This document shows positions 57,118 to 64,000 of a stretch of 64,000 nt of DNA, piece after piece (the stretch's first letter is position 1; each line of letters starts with the position of its first letter). The notes below the pieces were generated by a model that was not told the origin of the DNA, ran no database searches, and worked only from the letters and a program-made list of their open reading frames with translations. The stretch covers positions 29,804-93,803 of the forward strand of contig JAPLSQ010000009.1 of the NCBI GenBank assembly GCA_026398535.1, read 5' to 3'. A program made the position numbers and the translations under genes. Source of the DNA: Candidatus Sumerlaeota bacterium. GTDB lineage: Bacteria > Sumerlaeota > Sumerlaeia > Sumerlaeales > Sumerlaeaceae.

Positions 57118-59040
57118 CTACCTCCTTTGCGCCAAGCGTTTGGCCGCGCTGGGAAAACGCCTAACGTCCGTGTGCGGCAGAAAAAGCGCCGCCATGTATT
57201 CATCCATGTACGCCGGATCGGCATTGAGTTCAAAATAAGTCAGCCGTCGGGCCAGTTCCCGGATTTTGCGCCGGGCCGCGCGGCTAACGAGCAACGCATG
57301 AGCGCCCGCAAGCGCCGAATTTCCAAGATAAATGAAATGATTCAAAGGCATGTCGGGCAGCATGCCAATCAACACCGCCTTGTCGAGGTCAAGGAAGCGC
57401 CCGAATCCTCCCGCCACATAGACGCGCGAAACTGCGTCAAAATCCAAACCAACCGAGTGCAACATGAGCGAGCATGCGCTGTAAACGGCCGCCTTCGCGC
57501 GCAGAAGATTCATGATGTCCTGCCCGGTGATGGTGATGGGATGGCCATCTGCCGCCTCTTCGGCAGGGACGATGAGATACCGCAGGTTGCGGCTGGAATC
57601 CGGCGAGGGCATGATGAGTTCCGGCGCAGCGTCAGGCATAAGCTTCCCCGACGGATCGAGCAGACCTGCGCCCCACAATCCGGCAAGCAGATCAATCATG
57701 CCTGATCCGCACACCCCCGCCGGCTTTCCGCCTCCGATGACGGATATGTCCGCCTTTCCGGAACGGGCATCGATGCTCACGCGCTCGATGGCGCCCGCGG
57801 CGGCGCGCATCCCGCACTTGATGCCGGCGCCTTCAAACGCCGGACCCGCCGACGCCGCACAGGCCATCAACCATTCCGCATTGCCAAGCACAACCTCTCC
57901 ATTTGTGCCAAAATCAAGAAACAGCGACACGCTTTCATCATCGCCGCTGAGCATCGTCTGCAGAAGACCGGCGGTGATGTCGCCTCCCACATAACTGCCC
58001 ACACCGGGAGCAAAAGCAACACATGCATGCGGATTGACATTCACCCCGATTTCACCCGCCTCAAGCAAGGGCGGACAATTCACGGTGGGCGTGTAAGGCT
58101 CCATCCGGATATATTCCGGATCAAGGCCGAGAAGCAAATGCGCCATCGTGGTGTTGCCGGCAAGCGCCGCGTTGTCGATTTCCGCCGGATCGACATCATG
58201 ACGTCCGCAGACTTCCGCAACAAGCGAATTGACGGTGTTGAGCACAAGCCCGCGCAACTCGGCAAGACGGCCGGGCGCGCGGGCATAGTTGATGCGGCTG
58301 ATGATGTCAAATCCGCGCGCCCGCTGTCCGTTGTAATCAGACGCCGTGCCAAGGATAACGTCATTCACAAGATCGACAAGATGCGCCACGCAGGTTGTCG
58401 TGCCGATGTCGATCGCCAGACCATGAGCGCGCGCCGTTGTGTCGCCCGGTTCAACACGAATGATCCGCACATCGCCGCGCTCATCGTCGCGCAAAACGGA
58501 AACCGTCACAAGACCCGGTTGAGCGCCGCGCAGGACGGCCGCAAGCTCCCGCAACACATGAAGCCCGCAACTCACCCGCGCATCGTTAGCAACATCGAGC
58601 GCCTGCTCAAGCCGTTCGATATCACTGAACGCGTTATCGAGCGATGGCGGTGTCACCTTGACTAAAATCTTCTTAACTGGCGGCTCAAGCGGTTGTTCGG
58701 GATGCGCGCGCCTGAAAGCATGATGATGGGCGATATGATCGGTGACAATCTGCCCGGCGGCGCTCACCCGGGCAGGTTCCAAACGGATTGTGGCGTCTTC
58801 TGTCACGCGGGAACTGCACGCCAGCGCCCATCCATCGCGCAGTTCCTGCTCTGAAAGGCATCCCCGCGCAACCCAATCCATCCTGCCCGCCGTCACACGC
58901 ACCCGGCACTCGCCGCATGCCCCCTCACCGCCGCAAGGCGCCGCTATCTCCAACCCCGCCTTTGACGCGGCATCCAGCAACGAGGTTCCCGATGAAACCT
59001 CAACAGTGCGATTCTCAGGCTGGAAAGTAATGCGCGGCAT
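57118..59040 (-). CDS. acsV: Corrinoid activation/regeneration protein
   Basis: 640 residues. Residues 1-90 are a plant-type [2Fe-2S] ferredoxin (C36, C42, C45 and C75 in CGGEGACGEC and surroundings). The middle is a linker domain. Residues about 200-620 are an ASKHA-type ATPase of the RACo/RamA group (GLAIDIGTTTCVAHLVDL, DFGTNGEVVLG, GVCGSGMIDLLAG). Proteins of this type reduce the inactive Co(II) corrinoid of the corrinoid/iron-sulfur protein with ATP. It lies between acsC and the small accessory genes, as in acetogen clusters. Confidence 0.9.
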   Translation of the reverse strand: MPRITFQPENRTVEVSSGTSLLDAASKAGLEIAAPCGGEGACGECRVRVTAGRMDWVARGCLSEQELRDGWALACSSRVTEDATIRLEPARVSAAGQIVTDHIAHHHAFRRAHPEQPLEPPVKKILVKVTPPSLDNAFSDIERLEQALDVANDARVSCGLHVLRELAAVLRGAQPGLVTVSVLRDDERGDVRIIRVEPGDTTARAHGLAIDIGTTTCVAHLVDLVNDVILGTASDYNGQRARGFDIISRINYARAPGRLAELRGLVLNTVNSLVAEVCGRHDVDPAEIDNAALAGNTTMAHLLLGLDPEYIRMEPYTPTVNCPPLLEAGEIGVNVNPHACVAFAPGVGSYVGGDITAGLLQTMLSGDDESVSLFLDFGTNGEVVLGNAEWLMACAASAGPAFEGAGIKCGMRAAAGAIERVSIDARSGKADISVIGGGKPAGVCGSGMIDLLAGLWGAGLLDPSGKLMPDAAPELIMPSPDSSRNLRYLIVPAEEAADGHPITITGQDIMNLLRAKAAVYSACSLMLHSVGLDFDAVSRVYVAGGFGRFLDLDKAVLIGMLPDMPLNHFIYLGNSALAGAHALLVSRAARRKIRELARRLTYFELNADPAYMDEYMAALFLPHTDVRRFPSAAKRLAQRR

Positions 59041-59123
59041 GGATGACGCCCGTTGTTAGGTATGGTGTGGAGGGCAATCCAGTTGCCCTGATCATAAGCA
59101 GCATTTGACGCATGAAGATCAAG

Positions 59124-60470
59124 TCATGCAACTTTCAAAACGTTTTTCACAAAACTCTCGATGTCGCCGGCTTCCTGCGGTCCAACGAGCACTTTCCAGC
59201 CGGGCAGGGCTTCCTCAAGTTCGCCTGATATCTGCGCGATGTAGCCGGGGATGATGATCTGGCGGTTCCTGGTTTGCTGCTCGATTCCCGACTCCCTGAC
59301 GAACGCTCCAATCTTCGCGCCTCCGAATTTGCCCGCGGCCCACGCGGTCAGCACGCTCATGCCCTCACATTCAGGCACGACCAGCCACGCCGAGATGCCC
59401 GAGTTCTCGATCTCGCCTGACACAATAAAATAAGTCAGCGAGAAATTGGTTGTCACGAAAACCGGGCTGTTCTCGTTCGGCTCGCCGATGGCATAAACCT
59501 TTGGCTCCACCTGAATGGGTTTTTGCGGATCGGTGAAAATGTTCTGCCTTAACGTGAGCAGCGAAACAAACATGGCGGGATCAAAACCTGGAAGGAAGAC
59601 AAGACCCCCGTATTTGGCAATTTCAATTCCTGCCTCCATCGCATCGTCCATCGCATCGCCTGTGGAAACGTAACTCAACATGGGAAATCCGAGCGCCTTG
59701 TTGCCTGCTTTGAGCGCGATGCGCCGCAGGATGATGTTGTTTTGCAGCCTTTCACAAAGACTGCCGGCGCGCAATTCAAGGAAAAGATCCTTGAAACCCG
59801 AATCGCGGATCCTTGTTGCCATGTCCGCAAGATCGTCAATATTGTCCGCCGCAATGGCGAGGGCGGAACCTGTTTCACGCGCCAGTTTCACAAGCCGCTC
59901 CGCCGTTGCGGGAACAGCCGAGGCCAGCAGGGGCTTGCGTCCGCGCAACTTGACGGCGGCGGCGGCCAGCGCCGAATCGTCATCGGTCCTCACCGCGATG
60001 GCGCGCGGCCAAAGGCCCGCAACACGTTCCAGAACTGCCAGAAGCCGCCGCTCCGACCCGCTGCACATTGCCACGCTCACAGCGTCCGGCCGCAGAATCT
60101 CGCCGACACGCTCGATCCTGTACTCCGCAAACTCTTTGACCTGGCGGTCAATGTCCGCATCGGCCAGCGTGTCCGGAATCGCCAGACCAATCCCCGTCGC
60201 ATTGACAAATGTCTTTTCGTGGCGGAACATGACGGTTTCACCGCCCGCCTGAAAAACGCTTTCGCCCGAACCCAGCGTCACGGTGCGAATCGGCGGCTCG
60301 GATTCCGCGGCAAGAATGGCCTTGGCTTCCTCCGAAACATACGGGCACTCGGAAAGCTCCGTTTTCTTTGCCGCAAGCTTCATGGCAAACGCCAGGCAGG
60401 TGTTCGATCCGCACTCCTTGCAGTTTGTCTTGGGCAGAAGTTTCTGTATTTGAAGTCCGGCAAGCGCCAT
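59124..60470 (-). CDS. acsC: Corrinoid/iron-sulfur protein large (gamma) subunit
   Basis: 448 residues from ATG at 60470, with GAGG seven bases before; this start matches the family N-terminus MALAGLQIQKLLPK. The [4Fe-4S] cysteines are C17, C20, C25 and C42. A TIM-barrel-type domain (about 90-320) and a C-terminal corrinoid-binding domain (FVTTNFSLTYFIVSGEIE onwards) follow. With AcsD it carries the methyl group from methyltetrahydrofolate to acetyl-CoA synthase. The acsD part is not a separate gene but is fused to acsB, encoded just upstream. A frame open from 60548 is not needed. Confidence 0.95.
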   Translation of the reverse strand: MALAGLQIQKLLPKTNCKECGSNTCLAFAMKLAAKKTELSECPYVSEEAKAILAAESEPPIRTVTLGSGESVFQAGGETVMFRHEKTFVNATGIGLAIPDTLADADIDRQVKEFAEYRIERVGEILRPDAVSVAMCSGSERRLLAVLERVAGLWPRAIAVRTDDDSALAAAAVKLRGRKPLLASAVPATAERLVKLARETGSALAIAADNIDDLADMATRIRDSGFKDLFLELRAGSLCERLQNNIILRRIALKAGNKALGFPMLSYVSTGDAMDDAMEAGIEIAKYGGLVFLPGFDPAMFVSLLTLRQNIFTDPQKPIQVEPKVYAIGEPNENSPVFVTTNFSLTYFIVSGEIENSGISAWLVVPECEGMSVLTAWAAGKFGGAKIGAFVRESGIEQQTRNRQIIIPGYIAQISGELEEALPGWKVLVGPQEAGDIESFVKNVLKVA

Positions 60471-60471
60471 T

Positions 60472-60645
60472 TCAAGCCTCGTGGGGTATGGGATGGGAAT
60501 CTGTTCTCGAGCCGTAAGCCCGGCGGATGGTTCGTATCTGCGCGGCATGACTGATATAGTGCATGATCATGACCCAGATAAAATGGCGCGCCGATTCGCC
60601 ATGGAACGCTGCCGGTTGTTTTATCAGCAATTCTTTTGAATTCAT
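60472..60645 (-). CDS. Possible 57-residue gene filling the acsBD-acsC gap
   Basis: ATG at 60645 has GGGGAG seven bases upstream, at the very end of the acsB-acsD gene; the frame ends with TGA one base before the acsC ATG. This exact fit suggests translation linking the two. The residue content (seven His and few other protein-like patterns, e.g. MNSKELLIKQPAAFHG) is not like a folded protein, so it may be a leader that couples translation, or chance. Confidence 0.3.
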   Translation of the reverse strand: MNSKELLIKQPAAFHGESARHFIWVMIMHYISHAAQIRTIRRAYGSRTDSHPIPHEA

Positions 60646-60648
60646 CTT

Positions 60649-63600
60649 TCAACTCCCCGCGCGTTTGTTTTGAGCGAGCCGTCTGACATTGCGCCGCACG
60701 ATGGCGAGCGATTCAGGATGGTTCAATATGAGCAGATCGGCCCCGGCAAGGATGAACGGCATGGCGGTCTGCGCCTCCCACATCACCGCGCGGCGGGACA
60801 ATTCGCCCCATTGCGGAAACTCCGGCGCGCTGGCGCGCACTTCCTTTGTCTTCCACGCTTCCTGTCCCACGCTGACAATCATCGGGAAGGCCAGCGCCGG
60901 ATCTCCGCCGAGCGCCGTCAGGCGGATGCGCTCCATCACGGAATATGTGTATTCAAGCCCGTAGCCGAGGGCGCCGGCAAGCGGATCGATGACAATCCTG
61001 TCGCGGGGCATGTCCATGTTGCCCAGCAGGATATTGAGCTGCTTGGCAAGATTGATGTCGATGGGGCTTTGCGCAACCACACAATGCCCGTAGGCCAGCG
61101 CCGTGCCGGCGATGGTGCGGTAGTTGCCGCCCTCGACCCAGTTGAGCAACAGACGCTCGCCAGCGCATGCGGAGGCGACCTTCTTGAGCGCCTCGTTGGC
61201 TGTGTCGAAATGGTTGTGGGCCGTGATGATGAGCGGCACATCCACGGCAGCCAGCACATCCTTGACCAGCGCCAGAGCCTCGTCGGAGCTTTTTCCCCCC
61301 TTTTCAGGATGCGTGCCCTCGAGCCGCACGGCGATCAGATCAGCGCCGAACTCATCAACGGCGCGCGCGGCCATGCGCGGAGGATCGTTGAGCGCATCGC
61401 CCCAAATTTCGCGCATCAAGGGCGCCAGCTTGGGGCTTACGGTGTCAAACACCTCAAGCGCCAAACGCGGCGGATTGGGCGCGCCACCCTCGAAATAATG
61501 GAAAGACAGGCAGTTCTGCCCTCCAATTGCCATGGTGCGCCCGCGCGTGCCGCCTTCGGCTTTCGCAGCGCCAAGCGTGACAAGCTGAATTGTCTCGCTT
61601 GACGGCTCCCGCGGAATTTGAACCTTGCTCACCGCGCCGATTTTCTCAGAAGCGAAACGGGAAGGTTCTGAGGGATGTGTTGTGCTCGTCTTGACTGGCG
61701 CGGATTCAACGGCCGCCGCCACAGTCGCAACCTCCCGCGAAGCGGATGGCGCCGATGTCTTCAGGATCGCGCCGGGTTGCGGTTTCTCATGATGAGCCTG
61801 CTGCACGGGCTTGACGCCAAGAAACGATGCCTGCAGGGAATTGACAATCTGGCTGACAATGTCGCGGGTGATTTCGGTCTTCAATTCTTTTTTAATTTCA
61901 GCCTTCAGCTCGGTAAACAGCGCCAACGGTTCGGGCGAACCGCCATTGCCGTCCGAGCCGGAAACCGCATCCGCCATTTTGATCTCAGCAGGCGCCTCAA
62001 TCACAGACGGCGCAGTCTCGGGTTCAGCTTCATCCGTCCACAGGGTGGCCATGTCGGGCATGTTGAGCGCGGGATGGCCAGCCTTCTCCATGAATTCATG
62101 TATCGCATGGGGATCCGTGGCGATGCTCTCATCGGCAATCATGTCAAGGATGGCCGGCACGCCCTGCTCCCCGGCGCGCTTGCAAAAATCCTCTTCCACG
62201 GCCAGCTTAAGTTCCTTTGGCATCCAAACGACGCGCGCCAAGCCGCCCTCGGCAAACAGGAACTTGCGGCTGCTGATAAACGCCTTGCCTATGCCCATGA
62301 ATCCTGGTGTCTGCGCCCCGCCGCCGACCGATCCCGCGAGTGTGCTGAACGACATGCCCACAGGGGTGTCCCCCTGAAATTCGCGGTTCACGATCATGAC
62401 CCCATTGCACTCGGGCACATAGGCCGCGATGGCCTCGAAACACCCGCACGAGGTCATCGGGCGGTCCATGATGCTGTAAGCCGTGAACGATTTGAGCGAC
62501 TTGTGTGACTTCTGATAAACAAACTCGTTGACGCCTTCCCAGATGCCGCAGACCGGATCAAGGCAGCGGCCTTTCGTGACAGGCTGATTCGGTCCCGTTT
62601 CATCGATCTCAAACGCCGCCTTGCCGTCAAGCCAGTTGTAGGCGCCGCACAATCCAAGACGCTCGGGCGTGATGATGCAGACATGGTCTGGAGCGAAAGA
62701 CTGGCACAAAAGGCAGCTGTAGAAGGTGTCGACCGAATCGTCCGTCATCGATTCAAGGCGCCGGTTGCGTTCGATGTAAATTTTGCGCGCGTGATCGACG
62801 CGCCGCCGCACCTCGGCTTCGTCCGTGATCAGCGTCACCTTCACCTTGTCAACGATCGCCGGATAATCGCCGAGAAATTTGGCGTGGATGATCTCGCCAT
62901 AATGGCGCAGGCGAAAACCTCGCGCAAAGGCTGTCTTGCTGATGCGCGTCCAAACGATGTCGCGCTGGCCGATGTGCCACACGCCCTCGGCCCCATTGAT
63001 CAGGTGATGAATCTGACGCTCGAGGATCGGCTCAAAATCCTGCTGCATCTTGCGTCCCGCCGCCTGAACCCAGATGGCCAGCGGCAGCGCCGAACCTTCA
63101 GGAACTTCATCAACATCCTTGCCGATGATTTCAATGACGCCGTCCTCGATTTCATCCATTTCCGCCATCGTGACGAATTCAAACGCCGTGGTGATATTGC
63201 CGCCAAACTCCGCGTGCGCCTCGTTTTTGCGCACACGCTCGCCCTCAAAGGCCGGCCCGTAAGAGACCGGGATCGGAACCTTCGTGATCTTGATCTTGCA
63301 TCCGCGCACCTCCAGCGCGCGCTCCACGATTTTGTCAAGCGGCACATTGCTCACCACATGTTCATACGTGCAGACGCCCGTGGGCAGGATTTCGGGGATG
63401 TCCGTGTCGGCAATCGTCGGAAATCCATAATTGATAGCCCCCGCCGCCGCCGCATATTTTTCATCGCCGACTTCGTCAAGCGCGAGGACAAAGGCGAAGA
63501 TGCGATTTTTATTGTAGCGCAGGTTGCGCTCATAATCGCCGGGAGCAACACCGCCGAATGACAGCGCCGCGCGGCTGGCGAAGCCAAGCGAGTAGATGCA

Positions 63601-64000
63601 CGCCGAGACATCGGGGCCGAACGGCACCAGGCGCGTCTCCCAGCCAAGCTGGACGCCCTCCGCCGCCAGTTGCTCGGCGAAACTGACCCCGCCCACACCG
63701 CCCGACATGAACACATAAAGATTCTTTTCCTGCAACTCGCGCGCGATGCGCACAGCCGTCGCGTTGTCGGGAGCGCGCCCGACAACCGCCGCAAAACCGG
63801 GCGCCGTGCCGTCAACAAACTCAATGCCGCGCTCGCGCATGATGACATCACTCGCGGCGCCCAGCCAGATGCCCTGAACAGGATTCGGACCAATCAGCGT
63901 TTTGCATGCCTCGATGATCTCGAACGAAAACAGCGTGGCCACGCCCGCGTCAAGCGCGGAGCCAAGATAAGGCAGCCAGACATTGTCATCGGGAACGGCC
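60649..64000 (-). CDS. acsB-acsD: Acetyl-CoA synthase fused to corrinoid/iron-sulfur protein small subunit (AcsB-AcsD), 5' end beyond the window
   Basis: 1116 codons are visible and the frame continues past base 64000 (VPDDNVWLPYLGSALDAG precedes the first internal GTG at 63942), so the start is missing. Numbering from the first full codon: residues 1-650 are the ACS catalytic subunit with A-cluster cysteines C429, C432, C441 and C451 (SCLLCQSFAPDHVC to LCGAYNW) and C518/C520 (MTSCGCFE). The spacing equals that of Moorella ACS, from which I infer that about 75-80 residues are off the edge. Residues 650-800 are a linker with an amphipathic helix (LKAEIKKELKTEITRDIV). Residues 805-1116 are a full AcsD TIM barrel (LVTLGAAKAEGGTR to RIVIDPLAGALGYGLEYTYS). 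The fusion would tether methyl donor and acceptor. Confidence 0.93.
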   Translation of the reverse strand, partial: AVPDDNVWLPYLGSALDAGVATLFSFEIIEACKTLIGPNPVQGIWLGAASDVIMRERGIEFVDGTAPGFAAVVGRAPDNATAVRIARELQEKNLYVFMSGGVGGVSFAEQLAAEGVQLGWETRLVPFGPDVSACIYSLGFASRAALSFGGVAPGDYERNLRYNKNRIFAFVLALDEVGDEKYAAAAGAINYGFPTIADTDIPEILPTGVCTYEHVVSNVPLDKIVERALEVRGCKIKITKVPIPVSYGPAFEGERVRKNEAHAEFGGNITTAFEFVTMAEMDEIEDGVIEIIGKDVDEVPEGSALPLAIWVQAAGRKMQQDFEPILERQIHHLINGAEGVWHIGQRDIVWTRISKTAFARGFRLRHYGEIIHAKFLGDYPAIVDKVKVTLITDEAEVRRRVDHARKIYIERNRRLESMTDDSVDTFYSCLLCQSFAPDHVCIITPERLGLCGAYNWLDGKAAFEIDETGPNQPVTKGRCLDPVCGIWEGVNEFVYQKSHKSLKSFTAYSIMDRPMTSCGCFEAIAAYVPECNGVMIVNREFQGDTPVGMSFSTLAGSVGGGAQTPGFMGIGKAFISSRKFLFAEGGLARVVWMPKELKLAVEEDFCKRAGEQGVPAILDMIADESIATDPHAIHEFMEKAGHPALNMPDMATLWTDEAEPETAPSVIEAPAEIKMADAVSGSDGNGGSPEPLALFTELKAEIKKELKTEITRDIVSQIVNSLQASFLGVKPVQQAHHEKPQPGAILKTSAPSASREVATVAAAVESAPVKTSTTHPSEPSRFASEKIGAVSKVQIPREPSSETIQLVTLGAAKAEGGTRGRTMAIGGQNCLSFHYFEGGAPNPPRLALEVFDTVSPKLAPLMREIWGDALNDPPRMAARAVDEFGADLIAVRLEGTHPEKGGKSSDEALALVKDVLAAVDVPLIITAHNHFDTANEALKKVASACAGERLLLNWVEGGNYRTIAGTALAYGHCVVAQSPIDINLAKQLNILLGNMDMPRDRIVIDPLAGALGYGLEYTYSVMERIRLTALGGDPALAFPMIVSVGQEAWKTKEVRASAPEFPQWGELSRRAVMWEAQTAMPFILAGADLLILNHPESLAIVRRNVRRLAQNKRAGS

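Noticed and set aside
60380..60652. 90-codon frame starting with TTG at the acsB-acsD stop
   Set aside because: Most of it overlaps acsC in another frame; the alternative 57-codon frame has the better ribosome site and fit.
62683..63561. 292-codon plus-strand frame
   Set aside because: Antisense to the acetyl-CoA synthase coding region with its intact A-cluster motif.
63940..63942. GTG as the start of acetyl-CoA synthase
   Set aside because: The frame stays open to the window edge and the upstream residues (DNVWLPYLGSALDAG) match the ACS N-terminal region, so this GTG is internal.
1..64000. CRISPR arrays, rRNA and tRNA genes
   Set aside because: I looked through the intergenic stretches and saw no regularly spaced repeats, no rRNA sequence and no convincing tRNA cloverleaf. 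A covariance-model search could still find a missed small RNA.

Overview
The window reads as one stretch of a GC-rich genome from an anaerobic, saccharolytic bacterium. Four things point that way: extracellular glycoside hydrolases beside LacI-type regulators, a pilin-like GFTLIELL protein, large membrane proteins with TPR or GT-C character, and the carbonyl branch of the Wood-Ljungdahl pathway (acsB/acsD, acsC, acsV). This mix fits the PVC superphylum or neighbouring uncultured phyla (Lentisphaerota, Planctomycetota, Omnitrophota or Sumerlaeota type). No rRNA gene or other decisive marker is present, so the phylum stays open.

Bases 1-10117 are a carbohydrate locus on the minus strand: a truncated LacI regulator, a CBM plus TIM-barrel hydrolase, a GH42-like enzyme, a pilin-like protein, a triple carbohydrate-binding-type protein and a GHL6-like enzyme. 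A second LacI paralogue is divergent at 10118. Palindromes built on an AAGCG core lie upstream of four of these units and suggest a shared regulon.

Bases 11183-20061 look inserted or rearranged. Plus-strand genes for two zinc-type polyol dehydrogenases, a TIM-barrel isomerase and a SIS isomerase end at a clear terminator. An SGNH hydrolase and a second GH42-like enzyme follow on the minus strand. The block is bracketed by a fragmentary copy of the lacI region, and a broken IS1634-type transposase lies at its right edge.

Bases 20104-31825 hold a TPR-bearing SGNH protein, a GntR regulator, a lone sugar ABC permease, a long TPR protein, a GT-C-like membrane protein, rlmN, mrp and a glycosyltransferase. 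Bases 31832-44320 continue with a NuoI-like ferredoxin, miaB, a lipoprotein, an alpha/beta-hydrolase-like protein, a TatD-radical SAM fusion, three large membrane proteins probably for surface glycans, and a CDP-paratose-2-epimerase-like enzyme.

Bases 44352-55319 are mostly housekeeping: an SsnA-like amidohydrolase, UvrD/PcrA helicase, proA, a bacterial protein resembling vertebrate glucokinase regulatory protein, trpB, trpF, ribH and pyrB, with two REP-like palindromic repeats at convergent gene ends.

Bases 55418-64000 are a minus-strand run ending at the right edge. The acetyl-CoA synthase is fused to the small corrinoid/iron-sulfur protein subunit (AcsB-AcsD) and is followed by acsC, acsV and three tightly coupled small genes for Cys-rich or DUF3786 proteins. 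Two short Cys-rich lipoproteins then close on a strong terminator. Sugar catabolism on the left would feed acetyl-CoA/C1 metabolism on the right; that link is inference.
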